From: Lachnospiraceae bacterium YSB2008
GTDB taxonomy: Bacteria > Bacillota > Clostridia > Lachnospirales > Lachnospiraceae
Assembly (NCBI GenBank): GCA_000687655.1
Contig: JHWR01000004.1
Location: 62,001-126,000 of the forward strand
DNA length: 64,000 bases
Reading direction: 5' to 3'
Positions 18,139 to 29,400 of the stretch are shown piece by piece. Below the pieces are notes generated by a model that saw only the letters and a program-made list of their open reading frames with translations, searched no databases and had not been told where the DNA came from. Within the stretch, counting starts at the first letter, position 1; each line of letters starts with the position of its first letter. A program made the position numbers and the translations under genes.

Positions 18139-20002
18139 TGAAAAGACAGGGTCTGCGCGTTTATCTGCGCAGACCTTATTTAATGAATACCAAAAGGAAG
18201 CTATAGAACATGAACAGGGGCCTATGCTGTGCATAGGAACTCCGGGATCGGGCAAAACGACAGTAATCGTAAACAGGATAGTAAATCTTATTCAGAAATG
18301 TAATGTTGACCCAAAGAAGATACTGGTCATTACATTTACAAGAGATGCTGCATCCATGATGGAGGAAAGGTTTAAACGACTTTCCGGTGATTACACTGCA
18401 GGTGTCCGGTTCGGTACATTTCACAGCTTCTTTTTCTGGATTATCAGAACGGCTTACAGCATGAATGATGTGAGTGTCATAGGTGAGGATGACAGGAAGG
18501 AAATGCTCCGCGGAATTATATCAGAGGAGACAGAAGAGAAGGATGTTTCGGAAGAACTTCTCCTGGATGTTATGCGGGAAATTGATCTTCTCAGTTCAGA
18601 GATGATATCACCTGATGACTATTACAGTGAAAGCCTTTCTGAAAATGCATTCAGGAATGTCCTCAGAAAATACAGCAAAATGAAGAAGGAATCCGGCAGG
18701 ATAGACTTCAATGATATGATGGATATCTGTTACAGACTTCTTTTGGAACGTAAGGATATAAGAGAAAGGCTTATGGCCATGTATCCTTATATCATGGTTG
18801 ATGAGTTTCAGGATACAAACAAGATCCAATATGAAATTCTAAGGCTCATTACGAAGAAGAATGGAAATATATTCGTGGTGGGAGATGATGATCAGTCCAT
18901 TTACGGATTCAGAGGCGCAAGACCGGATATACTTCTCGGGTTTGAGAGAGAATATGAAGGCGTAAAGAAGGTTATACTTCCGGTCAATTACAGATGCCCT
19001 GCTGAGATAGTCGGACCGGCAGGAAAGCTTATAGAAAAGAATCATAAGAGATTTCAGAAGAAACTGGAGTCGGGCAATCCTGATCATGGCATTATCAGTC
19101 TTATGATGTGTAAAGATCCTCGTGATGAGGCAGAGAGAGTCGTAAAGAATATTCTTTCGGACAGAGATAAAGGACTTTCTTTCTCTGATATGGCAGTTCT
19201 GTACCGAACCTCCAGATGTCCGATAAGACTTATGTTCAGACTTAGGGAGCATGATATACCTTTCAGTATTAAGGATGGTATATATGATATCTTCAGCAAT
19301 CAATATGTAAGCCTTATACTTGACTATCTGGCTTTTGCTTCGGGGGATCACAGAAGGTCCATATTCCTCCGTATAATGAATAAACCTGTACGATATATAA
19401 GTCGGGATATGCTTACGAAAGAAACTGTTGATATGGATGTACTTCTTTATAAAGCAAAGGGAAAGGAATATGTCCGAAAAGAGATCATCAGCCTGTCAAA
19501 CCAGATGAATTCACTGCGCAGGATGAATCCTTATGCAGGAATATCCTTCGTGAGAAGAGTAGTCGGCATCGATGAATATGCCAGGAAGATATCGGCTGAA
19601 AGAAATACCGACCCGGAAGAGGTTATGGATATTCTTGATGAGTTCATGAATATCTCGTCTGAGTTTGAGACCGTGGATGAACTCTTTGGTTATATAGATG
19701 AATACAGAAAGCTGATTAAAGAAGGAACTGTCAGAAAAAGAGAACCCGGAGAGGATACAGTGAGCCTCATGACATTTCATGGTGGCAAGGGGCTTGAATG
19801 GAATACTGTTCATATCATAGAATGTGTCGATGGGGAGACGCCTCATAAGAAGGCAAAGACTGTTCCTCATATGGAAGAGGAAAGACGTATGTTCTATGTT
19901 GCAGTTACAAGAGCGGGAAAAGAACTCTTCCTGTATGTTCCGAAGCTTTCGGGTTCACATGAGATGAAAATGTCACGCTTCATCACTGAAATGCAGAGAT
20001 AA
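18131..20002 (+). CDS. UvrD/Rep-type superfamily 1 DNA helicase
   Basis: This 623-residue 3'-5' helicase is close to the size of Rep/PcrA. Motif I has Lys42 (GTPGSGKTT), motif II is VDEFQDTN, motif III is [13 protein letters not shown], motif V is [10 protein letters not shown] and motif VI is [12 protein letters not shown]. The ATG inside the end of the SEC-C gene is the only plausible start, because the conserved FNEYQKEAI begins at residue 17 and no later in-frame start precedes it. The first codons therefore contain a terminator-like hairpin. The protein lacks the C-terminal extension of PcrA. The gene is probably coupled to translation of the SEC-C gene. Confidence 0.9.
   Translation: MLNEKTGSARLSAQTLFNEYQKEAIEHEQGPMLCIGTPGSGKTTVIVNRIVNLIQKCNVDPKKILVITFTRDAASMMEERFKRLSGDYTAGVRFGTFHSFFFWIIRTAYSMNDVSVIGEDDRKEMLRGIISEETEEKDVSEELLLDVMREIDLLSSEMISPDDYYSESLSENAFRNVLRKYSKMKKESGRIDFNDMMDICYRLLLERKDIRERLMAMYPYIMVDEFQDTNKIQYEILRLITKKNGNIFVVGDDDQSIYGFRGARPDILLGFEREYEGVKKVILPVNYRCPAEIVGPAGKLIEKNHKRFQKKLESGNPDHGIISLMMCKDPRDEAERVVKNILSDRDKGLSFSDMAVLYRTSRCPIRLMFRLREHDIPFSIKDGIYDIFSNQYVSLILDYLAFASGDHRRSIFLRIMNKPVRYISRDMLTKETVDMDVLLYKAKGKEYVRKEIISLSNQMNSLRRMNPYAGISFVRRVVGIDEYARKISAERNTDPEEVMDILDEFMNISSEFETVDELFGYIDEYRKLIKEGTVRKREPGEDTVSLMTFHGGKGLEWNTVHIIECVDGETPHKKAKTVPHMEEERRMFYVAVTRAGKELFLYVPKLSGSHEMKMSRFITEMQR
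18150..18182 (+). terminator. Terminator-like hairpin inside the helicase start region
   Basis: A perfect 9-bp stem, GGTCTGCGC with GCGCAGACC, has an 8-nt loop and is followed by TTATTT. It sits 11 bp after the SEC-C stop but within codons 7-17 of the overlapping helicase gene. It could reduce transcription into that gene. Confidence 0.6.
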
Positions 20003-20036
20003 AAGAAACAGAAATAAGATATATAGGGAATGAATC

Positions 20037-21794
20037 ATGAAAAGGTTTCTTAAATATCTAAAACCGTATATCAAGGAATGCATACTGGCTCCGCTTTTTA
20101 AGATGCTGGAGGCTTCCTTTGAGCTGCTTGTTCCACTGGTCATAGCAGACCTTGTGGATAAAGGTATAGGAGCAGGAGATGAAAGAAGGATAATGATCGA
20201 TGGCCTTCTTCTTTTCGTGCTTGCTGTGGTAGGTCTTCTTGCTGCAGTGACAGCCCAGTATTTCTCTGCAAAGGCGGCGGTCCGTTTTGGACAGTCCGTA
20301 AGAAATGACCTTTTCAGGCATATAGAAAATCTTTCGTACAGTAATATCGATTCCATCGGAAGCTCAACACTCATAACAAGGATGACCAGTGATGTAAATC
20401 AGATGCAGACCGGTGTAAATATGATACTCCGTCTCTTCCTCAGGTCACCATTTATAGTATTCGGAGCAATATTTATGGCATACAGAGTAAGCCATGAATA
20501 CCTGAGTGAGTTTACTTCTGTTGTTGGCATTCTGTTCATCATAGTATTTGCGATAATTCTTTCTTCCATACCGCTCATACGTAAGGTTCAGCAGAGACTT
20601 GATACAGTTACTCTGCATACAAGAGAGAATATCAAGGGCGCAAGAGTTATACGTGCTTTCAACAGAGAAGATGAAGAAGAAGAGGAATTCATCGGTTCTG
20701 TGAAGAAACTGACAAGAATGCAGCTTATAGTAGGACGAATCTCTGCACTCCTGAATCCGCTTACATTTGCATTTATAAATGTAGGTATAGTTGTAGTTCT
20801 TTACTCCGGCGGAATGGATGTATACAGGGGCAAGCTTGAAACAGGTGACGTGGTTGCTCTTATTGAATATATGTCCATGATACTTGTTGAGCTTATAAAA
20901 CTTGCCAATTTCATCATAACCGTTTCAAGAATGTTCGCAGGCGCAAAGAGAGTTGCGGTTATATTTGACACCAAGCCGGATCAGGTATTTCCTGAGGAAC
21001 AGAAAAAGAATACTAAAGCAGAAGCATCTGCAGGTTCAGGAAATGATGTAAATGAAATCAGATTTGAAAATGTATCGATGCGCTATAAGGGCGCCGCAGA
21101 CGATGCTCTTAAAGGAATAAGCTTCACTGCAAGAAAAGGTGAGACAATAGGTATCATAGGTGGTACCGGTTCCGGTAAGTCTACTCTTGTCAATCTTATT
21201 CCAAGATTTTATGATGCGACTGAAGGCAGCATAACCATAGATGGTAAAGATATAGATTCATACAGCAAGAATGAGATCAGAGGAAAGGTTTCTGTTGTTC
21301 CACAGAAGGCAGCGCTTTTCAGGGGAAGCATAGCTGACAACATGAAATGGGGTAAGCCTGATGCCAAGGATGAAGAGATAGATAATGCAATTGATATGTC
21401 CATGTCGAGAGAATTTGTAAGCACAAAGGAGGGCGAAAAAAACTTCGTCATATCAGAAGGTGCTCGTAATCTTTCGGGTGGACAGAAACAGAGACTAACT
21501 ATAGCCAGAGCACTGGTCAAGGATTCCGGAATACTCATACTTGATGACAGTTCATCTGCACTCGACTTTGCAACAGATGCGAAGCTCCGTAAAAACCTCG
21601 AGGCGATGAAGAAGGATCATGTCATCTTCGTTGTAAGCCAGAGAGCTTCTACCATAATGAAGGCTGACAGGATACTTGTACTTGAAAAAGGAAATCTTGT
21701 CGGATCAGGGACGCACGAAGAACTGATTAAATCAAGTGATATATACAGAGAGATCTGTCTTTCACAGATGTCGGAAGAGGAGGTGAGATCATGA
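20037..21794 (+). CDS. ABC exporter half-transporter with degenerate ATP site (subunit 1)
   Basis: This 585-residue protein has a six-helix membrane domain (about residues 10-310) fused to an ATPase domain (about 340-580), the multidrug/lipid exporter plan. Walker A (GGTGSGKST) and signature (NLSGGQKQR) are intact. The catalytic Glu after Walker B is Asp504 (LILDDSS) and the switch His is Gln535 (VSQRAST). This matches the non-catalytic subunit of heterodimeric exporters such as TM287/288 or LmrCD. It overlaps the second subunit by 4 bp (ATGA). The substrate is unknown. Confidence 0.9.
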   Translation: MKRFLKYLKPYIKECILAPLFKMLEASFELLVPLVIADLVDKGIGAGDERRIMIDGLLLFVLAVVGLLAAVTAQYFSAKAAVRFGQSVRNDLFRHIENLSYSNIDSIGSSTLITRMTSDVNQMQTGVNMILRLFLRSPFIVFGAIFMAYRVSHEYLSEFTSVVGILFIIVFAIILSSIPLIRKVQQRLDTVTLHTRENIKGARVIRAFNREDEEEEEFIGSVKKLTRMQLIVGRISALLNPLTFAFINVGIVVVLYSGGMDVYRGKLETGDVVALIEYMSMILVELIKLANFIITVSRMFAGAKRVAVIFDTKPDQVFPEEQKKNTKAEASAGSGNDVNEIRFENVSMRYKGAADDALKGISFTARKGETIGIIGGTGSGKSTLVNLIPRFYDATEGSITIDGKDIDSYSKNEIRGKVSVVPQKAALFRGSIADNMKWGKPDAKDEEIDNAIDMSMSREFVSTKEGEKNFVISEGARNLSGGQKQRLTIARALVKDSGILILDDSSSALDFATDAKLRKNLEAMKKDHVIFVVSQRASTIMKADRILVLEKGNLVGSGTHEELIKSSDIYREICLSQMSEEEVRS

Positions 21795-23539
21795 AGGTCA
21801 TGAAATACCTCCGAAAGTATATAGTCCTTATAGTTATATCACTTTTGCTTTCTGCATTTATGGTATATTGCCAGATTAAGCTTCCTCAGTTAATAGGAAA
21901 TGGAATAGACTGTATCATTGGACCCGGAAATATAGACAGACGGACGCTGGTAAGGATTATAGGAAGCATAACAACATATGTGATCTTTATCGTTATGTCA
22001 CAGCTTCTTATAAATCTGATAAATAACAGGGTTACTCAGGGAGTGGTTAAAAATATAAGGATAAAAGCTTTTAAGTCACTGGAGAAGCTCCCGCTCAAAT
22101 ATATAGATTCACATCAGGCGGGCGATGTCGTTTCAAGACTGACTACAGATATAGACCAGTTCTCAGATGGACTTCTTATGGGATTTTCACAGCTCTTTAC
22201 AGGAGTGCTGACCATAATAGGAACCATAGTATTCATGTTTACCATAGATGTAAAGATAAGCATCATGGTCATTATCCTGACACCGCTTTCTTTATTTACC
22301 GCTTCATTTATTGCTAAGAGAACACATGGATTCTTTGTTGATCAGTCGGTGAAGAGAGGAGCTCTTACAGGATATATAGATGAAATGATAGGTCAGGAGA
22401 AGGTTGTACAGGCCTTCTCATACGAAGACAGAGCTGAAGAAGGTTTCAAAGAACTTAATAAGGAGCTGACGGATGCAAGCTTCAAGGCAACATTCTATTC
22501 GTCACTTGTGAATCCTTCGACAAGATTTGTAAATAACCTGATATATGCATTTGTAGCCGTATTTGGGGCTTTCATGGTTCTTAAAACTACCATGTCAGTT
22601 GGTCAGCTCGTTACATTTCTCCGATATGCAAATCAGTATATGAAGCCTTTCAATGAGATATCAAATGTAATCACAGAACTTCAGAATGCTGTTGCATGTG
22701 CAAACAGAGTTATAGAACTTATTGAGGCAGAACCGGAAGTTCCTGAGCCGGAAAATGCAGTTGATCTTGTTACTGTCATGAATGATCTTCCTGAAGGGGA
22801 GAGAGGCAGAGTTGATATAGAAGATGTTGATTTCTCATATACTGATGATAAAGAACTGATAAAGAATCTCAGCCTGCATGTTTCTCCGGGTAAAAGAGTT
22901 GCCATAGTAGGGCCTACGGGAAGCGGAAAGAGTACACTGATAAATCTTCTGATGAGATTCTATGATGTAGACAAGGGCAGCATTAAAGTTGAGAATCATG
23001 ATATAAGAGAGATTACGAGAGGAAGTCTCAGGGATTCATACGGAATGGTGCTTCAGGAAACCTGGCTCAAGACTGCATCCGTAAGAGATAATATTGCATA
23101 CGGAAGGGAAGATGCTCCTATAGAAGAGATTATCGAGGCGGCTAAGATGACGCATGCGGATCATTTCATAAAACGTCTTCCTGATGGATATGATACAGTT
23201 CTCGGCGAGGACGGAGGAAGCCTGTCAGAAGGTCAGAAACAGCTTCTCTGTATAACAAGAGTAATGCTGAATCTTCCGCCTATGCTCATACTTGATGAGG
23301 CAACCAGTTCAATTGATACCAGAACCGAACATTATGTACAGGATTCTTTCAGCAAGCTTATGAAGGGACGTACGAGCTTCATAGTTGCTCACAGACTGTC
23401 TACTATCAAGGAAGCAGATGTGATCCTTGTAATAAGAGACGGAAATATAGTAGAGCAGGGAAACCATAACGAGCTCATAGAACTTGGCGGTTTCTACAAA
23501 GAATTATATATGAGTCAGTTTGACGTTTCGGAAAACTAG
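21791..23539 (+). CDS. ABC exporter half-transporter with canonical catalytic residues (subunit 2)
   Basis: This 582-residue half-transporter has a six-helix membrane domain followed by an ATPase domain. Walker A (GPTGSGKST), catalytic Glu503 (LILDEATSS) and switch His534 (VAHRLST) are all canonical. The signature is LSEGQ rather than LSGGQ. Paired with subunit 1, this gives one full and one degenerate ATP site. The 4-bp overlap implies coupled translation and equal stoichiometry. Confidence 0.92.
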   Translation: MKVMKYLRKYIVLIVISLLLSAFMVYCQIKLPQLIGNGIDCIIGPGNIDRRTLVRIIGSITTYVIFIVMSQLLINLINNRVTQGVVKNIRIKAFKSLEKLPLKYIDSHQAGDVVSRLTTDIDQFSDGLLMGFSQLFTGVLTIIGTIVFMFTIDVKISIMVIILTPLSLFTASFIAKRTHGFFVDQSVKRGALTGYIDEMIGQEKVVQAFSYEDRAEEGFKELNKELTDASFKATFYSSLVNPSTRFVNNLIYAFVAVFGAFMVLKTTMSVGQLVTFLRYANQYMKPFNEISNVITELQNAVACANRVIELIEAEPEVPEPENAVDLVTVMNDLPEGERGRVDIEDVDFSYTDDKELIKNLSLHVSPGKRVAIVGPTGSGKSTLINLLMRFYDVDKGSIKVENHDIREITRGSLRDSYGMVLQETWLKTASVRDNIAYGREDAPIEEIIEAAKMTHADHFIKRLPDGYDTVLGEDGGSLSEGQKQLLCITRVMLNLPPMLILDEATSSIDTRTEHYVQDSFSKLMKGRTSFIVAHRLSTIKEADVILVIRDGNIVEQGNHNELIELGGFYKELYMSQFDVSEN

Positions 23540-23614
23540 ATATAAAATAGTGTTAGCTGTGCCGGCATGGATTATGCCATGAAATGTAATGCACAAAGTG
23601 GAAAGGAAGAAATT

Positions 23615-24823
23615 ATGAAGTTAGAAGATTTCAATATGACAAAACAGGAACTCATGGAGACAGCAGAAAAGTATCTGAATGAGTCTCTCATGAAGAGATA
23701 TGATATAGTCGCTGAGAAAGGTCATGATATGTATCTTGTTGATGCAGACGGAGATGAGTATCTTGACTTCATAGGCGGTATAGCAGTTAATGCAACGGGT
23801 CACTGCAACGAAGCGGTAGTTAAGGCTATAAAGGAACAGGCAGACTGCCTCATCCATTCATCAAACTATTTTTACAGTATTCCACAGACAATGCTTGCAA
23901 AGCTTGTATGTGAGAGCATAGGGATGGATAAGTTCCAGTATCAGAATTCCGGTGCGGAAGCAAATGAAGCGATGATCAAACTTGCCCGTAAGTACGGAAA
24001 TGATAATTATGGACCGAAACGAAATAAGATAATAACTGCTTACAGTTCATTCCACGGAAGAACTCTTGCAACAGTTATGGCAACAGGTCAGCCTGAAACT
24101 GCCATCCAGAAGGGTTTTGGATCTCTTGACGGTTTCAAGTATGCCAAGTTCAATGATCTTGAATCCTTCGAAGCTGCCTGTGACGATGAAACTATAGCAA
24201 TTATGGTTGAACCGGTACAGGGTGAAGGCGGAGTATATCCTGCAACAAAGGAATTCCTCGAGGGACTCAGAAAGCTCTGTGATGAAAAGGGAATGCTTCT
24301 TCTCTTTGATGAAGTTCAGACGGGCTGGGGCAGGACCGGAGAACTCATGGGCTTCATGAATTATGGAGTTAAGCCGGATGTTCTTTCTATGGCAAAGGCA
24401 CTTGGCGGCGGTATGCCTATCGCTGCAATATGTGCAAGTGAGAAGGTAATGTCTACCTTCGGTCCGGGAGCACACGGAACTACTTTCGGTGGAAATCCTG
24501 TATGCTGCGCAGCTGCTTACGCTGAAGTAAATGAAATAATCGAGAAGAAGCTTCCTGAAAATGCAAAGGAAGTCGGAGCTTATCTTAAAGAAAAGCTCAG
24601 TAAGCTGCCTCATGTTAAAGAGGCCAGAGGGCTTGGACTTCTTGTTGGTGCAGAATTTGACAGCGATATCGCTGCAGAGCTTAAGCATCGCGCTGAAGAA
24701 AAGCATCTTCTGTTTACGGTCATTAAGCCGAATACGATTCGTATGATTCCACCGCTTATAGTTACAAAAGAGCAGTGTGATACAGCGGTTTCTGTGCTTG
24801 AGGGTATATTAAGTGAGATGTAG
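23615..24823 (+). CDS. argD: Class III aminotransferase, acetylornithine aminotransferase-like
   Basis: This 402-residue PLP enzyme has NSGAEANEAMIKLAR, SFHGRTLATVMATGQ, LLFDEVQTGWGRTG and the lysine region SMAKALGGGMPIAA. HGTTFGGNPVCCAA near the C-terminus is typical of ArgD, which makes N-acetylornithine in arginine synthesis. Related enzymes use succinylornithine, putrescine or GABA, so the exact substrate is inferred. The ATG behind GGAAAGGAAG is used; an upstream in-frame ATG would add 16 residues. No arginine gene is adjacent. Confidence 0.8.
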   Translation: MKLEDFNMTKQELMETAEKYLNESLMKRYDIVAEKGHDMYLVDADGDEYLDFIGGIAVNATGHCNEAVVKAIKEQADCLIHSSNYFYSIPQTMLAKLVCESIGMDKFQYQNSGAEANEAMIKLARKYGNDNYGPKRNKIITAYSSFHGRTLATVMATGQPETAIQKGFGSLDGFKYAKFNDLESFEAACDDETIAIMVEPVQGEGGVYPATKEFLEGLRKLCDEKGMLLLFDEVQTGWGRTGELMGFMNYGVKPDVLSMAKALGGGMPIAAICASEKVMSTFGPGAHGTTFGGNPVCCAAAYAEVNEIIEKKLPENAKEVGAYLKEKLSKLPHVKEARGLGLLVGAEFDSDIAAELKHRAEEKHLLFTVIKPNTIRMIPPLIVTKEQCDTAVSVLEGILSEM

Positions 24824-24827
24824 TCAC

Positions 24828-24967
24828 GATTGATACATTTTTACATATGTGTGAAGAAACGCGCTCTCGCTCCGTTCCGCACGTAGCAGTACTAAATTCG
24901 TAGCAAGCTACTCATTAAGTACTGACGTGCTCCAAGGGTTTCTCACACATATGAAAATGTATCAATC
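24828..24967. repeat. Large nested inverted repeat (140 bp)
   Basis: The outer arms (24828-24860 and 24938-24967) form about 30 bp of pairing broken only by a two-base and a one-base bulge. Inside, GCACGTAGCAGTACT (24879-24893) pairs with AGTACTGACGTGC (24918-24930) with two unpaired bases. At the centre GTAGC and GCTAC flank AA. It lies 4 bp after the aminotransferase stop. The size, nesting and intergenic position suggest a mobile palindromic repeat (MITE/REP-like) or a structured 3' RNA; only one copy was noticed here. Confidence 0.75.
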
Positions 24968-25052
24968 TGTAATCAAAATAGATAGTTAATAAATAGATGA
25001 AGCAGAAAATGCCGTATGGGCGATAGGGCTTTTAGGAAGAGAGGTTAATTAG

Positions 25053-26480
25053 ATGGAAAGAAAGAATGCGTGGAAGGATTATAACGAAAAGGATATAAAG
25101 GCTTTGGAGAAGCTTTGTACCGAGTATAAGGATTACCTTTTCAAAGGAAAGACTGAGCGTGAGGGCGTTAAGTATATAGTTGAGCAGGCAGAGAAGGCCG
25201 GATATAAGGATATTAAGACATATATCGATGGAGGAAAGAAGCTTAAGGCCGGAGATAAGGTTTATGCTGTAAATATGGGTAAGATGGTTGTTATGTTCAA
25301 CATAGGAACAGACCCTATAGAAGACGGAATGAACATTCTCGGTGCTCATATTGATTCACCACGTATGGATATAAAGCAGAATCCACTCTATGAGGACAGT
25401 GACCTTGCTTACCTTGATACACATTATTACGGTGGTATCAAGAAGTATCAGTGGGTTACACTTCCGCTTGCTATACATGGTGTATTTGTCAAGACAGACG
25501 GAACAAGCGTAGATTTCAATATCGGAGAGGATGATTCCGATCCGGTATTCTGTGTAACAGACATACTCATACATCTTGCACAGGCTCAGATGGATAAGAA
25601 GGCTGCAAAGGCTGTTGAAGGTGAGGACCTTGATCTTCTTATAGCTTCACGTCCATTTACTATAGGTGCAGATGAGAAGGCTTCTAAGTCTAAGAAGAAG
25701 GATGAGAAGGAGCTTGTAAAGAAACAGGTTCTCAGCATACTTGAGAAAAAGTACGGGCTTAAGGAAGAGGACTTTATGTCAGCTGAACTTGAGGTTGTTC
25801 CTGCCGGTAAGCCAAGAGATATGGGTATCGACAGCTCTATGATCATTGCATACGGACAGGATGATAAGGTTTGTGCTTTCACATCTCTTAAGGCAATGAT
25901 AAATGTAAAGAAGGTTAAGAAGACTTCATGTACACTTCTTGTAGATAAAGAGGAGATAGGTTCTGTTGGAGCAACAGGTATGCAGTCAAGATTCTTTGAG
26001 AACATCGTTGCCGAGCTTATGGCACTCCTTCCTAACAAGGGAAAGACTCCTGATGATCTCAGACTCAGAAGATGTCTGTCTAATTCAAGCATGCTTTCAT
26101 CTGATGTAAGTGCAGGTTTCGATCCGCTTTATGCAAGTTGTTTTGATAAGAAGAATGCATCGTATCTTGGAAGAGGTATGGTATTCAATAAATTTACAGG
26201 AGCCAGAGGTAAGTCAGGCTCAAATGATGCAAATGCAGAGTATATAGGTAAGCTCCGCGGAATACTTGAAGGTAACAATGTTGCTTATCAGACGGCCGAG
26301 CTTGGAAAGGTTGATGTCGGTGGCGGCGGAACTATAGCATATATACTTGCACTTTACGGTATGAATGTTATAGACTGTGGAGTAGCAGTTCTGTCAATGC
26401 ATGCGCCTTGGGAGGTTACTTCAAAGGCAGATATTTACGAGACGGAGAAAGGCTATGAGGCATTTCTGCGCGAAGCGTAA
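25053..26480 (+). CDS. M18-family aminopeptidase
   Basis: This 475-residue cytosolic two-zinc exopeptidase trims N-terminal residues, usually acidic or hydrophobic. Visible are the zinc region NILGAHIDSPRMD, LVDKEEIGSVGATGM with the catalytic-type Glu pair, and the C-terminal CGVAVLSMHAPWEVTSKAD typical of M18. The length fits the family. The RBS is GAGG 12 bp before the ATG. Its end overlaps the hybrid sensor gene by 26 bp. Confidence 0.92.
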   Translation: MERKNAWKDYNEKDIKALEKLCTEYKDYLFKGKTEREGVKYIVEQAEKAGYKDIKTYIDGGKKLKAGDKVYAVNMGKMVVMFNIGTDPIEDGMNILGAHIDSPRMDIKQNPLYEDSDLAYLDTHYYGGIKKYQWVTLPLAIHGVFVKTDGTSVDFNIGEDDSDPVFCVTDILIHLAQAQMDKKAAKAVEGEDLDLLIASRPFTIGADEKASKSKKKDEKELVKKQVLSILEKKYGLKEEDFMSAELEVVPAGKPRDMGIDSSMIIAYGQDDKVCAFTSLKAMINVKKVKKTSCTLLVDKEEIGSVGATGMQSRFFENIVAELMALLPNKGKTPDDLRLRRCLSNSSMLSSDVSAGFDPLYASCFDKKNASYLGRGMVFNKFTGARGKSGSNDANAEYIGKLRGILEGNNVAYQTAELGKVDVGGGGTIAYILALYGMNVIDCGVAVLSMHAPWEVTSKADIYETEKGYEAFLREA

Positions 26481-29400
26481 GAGTTTTATAACAGCCCTTA
26501 TCGTGGCATGTTTTATAACATGCCTTTTTGTCATGTCTAAAAACTCATTTGCAGAAGGTGACACGGTTACGCCTTTCTACAGCGAGACTCTTTACAACAT
26601 GAACAACGGACTTGGCAGTAACAGGGTAAATGCCGTTTATCAGACCAAGTCGGGATATATCTGGATAGGTACTGATGCAGGTCTTTTCAGATATAACGGT
26701 AATGAATTCCAGGTTTATAATCTCTGGGATACTCTCAGAGATGATGTATATATCATTAACGCACTCTATCAGGATGAGGCAGGAAGACTCTGGGTATGTA
26801 CAAAGAATTACGGACTTTTCTATATCAAAGGAAGTGATACGGTACATTTCTCAACTGATTATTATAATGGCGTTAAGAATATATATGATGTATGTACAGG
26901 GCCTGACGGACTTACATATGTTGCAACGGCTTACGGGCTTTACAGTGTCAATGAAGAGGATGTTTCTCTGAACCGTGTTGAGAAGCTCGCGGGTAAGAGA
27001 ATAGATGACCTCACTGAATATGATGGACGTATGTGGGGTATAAGCAGAGGAGATTCTCTCTTCAGTATCAGTGAAGATGGCCAGATAGAGGAAAAGGCTG
27101 CAAAGTCGTTCACAGAAAGTGAGCTTACATGTCTTGCTGCAGATGATGAGTATCTGTACATAGGAACATCAGGAAGAGATGTCATTAGAACCAAAGGTTT
27201 CTCAAATGTACAGATTTTTACATCCGGAAGAGAGTCCATAAATGAGTTATTCATAAATGGAGACAAGCTTTTTGTCTGCGGTGATACAGGTATAGGCTAC
27301 TTCGATAAAAGAGGTGAGTATTCATTCGTCAGAGATAATCTTATTGACAGTTATTTCTCTGATGCAATAGTCGACTATGAAGGTAATATGTGGTTCGCGT
27401 CATCGAGACTCGGACTTCTTAAGATGTCCATTAGTAAGTTCGCTGATTTCAATAGGAAAACAGGACTGGCAGGAGAAATCACCAACAGCGTATACAGCTA
27501 TAACGGAACATATTATATCAGTACTGATAAGGGACTTCAGATGCTGAATGGTTCAGGTAAGATGCTTGAAAGTGATCTCTCTGCAGATCTTGAAGGTTCT
27601 AAGATCAACTACGTTACTATAGACAGTAAGGGGAATACCTGGGTTTGTTCACCGAGACTTTCCGGACTTATCAAGTATGAAAAGAATGGTGAGATCAAGA
27701 ATTTCGGAATGAGTGACGGACTTCCAAGCTATAGAACAAATTATTGTCTTGAGCTCTCTTCAGGTGATATGGCAGTAGCTACAGAAGAAGGTATAGCTAT
27801 CATAAGTCCAAAAGATAAGATTGAAAAAACGTACACCGAAGCGGACGGCCTCGCCAGTCCATCTATAAACATTCTTTATGAGGCAAGCGACGGTACATTG
27901 TATGCCGGTTCTGAGGGCGACGGACTGTACGGTATCAAGGATGGAAAGATTACGAATTATGATACTGATCAGGGACTTAATTCTGATAATGTAATAAGTA
28001 TCTGTGAGAGCCGCTCCGGTGGAACAATCTACATCGGTACAGATAACGGACTCTTCGTCATGGACGGAAGTATACGTCAGATTACCAGTATTGATTTCTC
28101 AAATAATATATACAGCATCATTATGTATAAGGATGAAGTTTGGCTTGTCGGATCCAAGGGAATACTCCGAACAACTGAGGAGGAGCTTCTTTCTGCAGGC
28201 GGAATAAGCGGAAGATACTGGGCTGCCGGCGACGGGCTTGATAAGACTATAACCATCAATTCACACAGCCATATAGACAGTAAGGGTATACTCTATATCT
28301 GCTGTAATGAGGGTATCATGACTCTTGATACCAATAATATAGTCATAAATGAAACGGCTCCGAGATTCGCTGTTTCATCAATTGATGTTGATGGTGAGAC
28401 CTACTTTTATGATGAGATCGGCGGAAGCCTTACTATCCCTAAGGATGCTTCCAGAGTAAGCATTTCATTTTCGCTTCTTTCATATGCCAATCATGAAAAT
28501 GGAAGTATAGAGTACAGGCTTACAGGAGTTGATTCTGAACCGGTAAGCATCAAGGGTGATCAGCTCATGCAGGTGGTGTATACCAACCTTGAAGGCGGGC
28601 GCTATACATTTACACTTAATGCAGAAAATGGAGACGGAACCAGAGGTGAGTCTGACGTTTCATTTTCAGTTTATAAAAAGTTTGGAATTCTTGACAATAT
28701 ATGGTTCCGTATCATGATACTTCTGCTTTCTGCAGCACTCATTTTCGGAATAGTTGTTGTAGTAATAAAGTACAGAAAACAGCTGGAAGGAAAAGAAGTT
28801 GAACTCCTCAGACTTACGAAGGAACATGAGGATGCCATAAGAACATCCTCTGCAAGGACGGATTTCGTTGCAAATATGAGTAACGATATCAAGATACCTA
28901 TCAATTCCATCATAAGACTTGCAGAAAATATAAGGAGTACAAATACTGCTTCGGATGAGGAAGCAAGAAGTCTGGACAGCATTATAGAGTCCGGAAATAA
29001 GATCATAGAGAAGGTTGATGAAAGTATTACTCTTGCACAGCTTGAATCGGGCAGAGCAGTTGCAGCGGAAGAACCGTATTCCGTAACTACTCTTATGTGT
29101 GATGTTTCCGATTACGTTGTGAACAACCTTAAAGAGAAAGAGCTTAGGTTTGTTGTTGACCTCGGTAATGATATTCCTGATATCCTCATAGGTGATTATG
29201 AGAAGATCAGAAATGTACTGACCATACTTCTCGACAATGCTATTAAGCATACAAAGGAAGGATCCATAACTCTGTCGGTTGACAGCTTCCCATACAGCGA
29301 TGAGAACGAAAAGGATATGGAAACTATCAACTTCACCATATCCGATACAGGTGTTGGCCTCACTGATGAAGCTATGGAGAATCTTTTTGAGATACAGAAA

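Noticed and set aside
24047-24706. A 219-codon minus-strand frame inside the aminotransferase gene
   Set aside because: The conserved PLP-enzyme motifs are on the + strand; the antisense translation has no recognisable pattern.
24879-24930. The inner repeat of the 24.8-kb element as a CRISPR or attachment site
   Set aside because: There is one nested inverted repeat, not spaced direct repeats, and no cas, integrase or tRNA gene is adjacent.
24828-24967. The 140-bp inverted repeat as a plain terminator
   Set aside because: The arms are too long and nested, and no T-run follows either arm.
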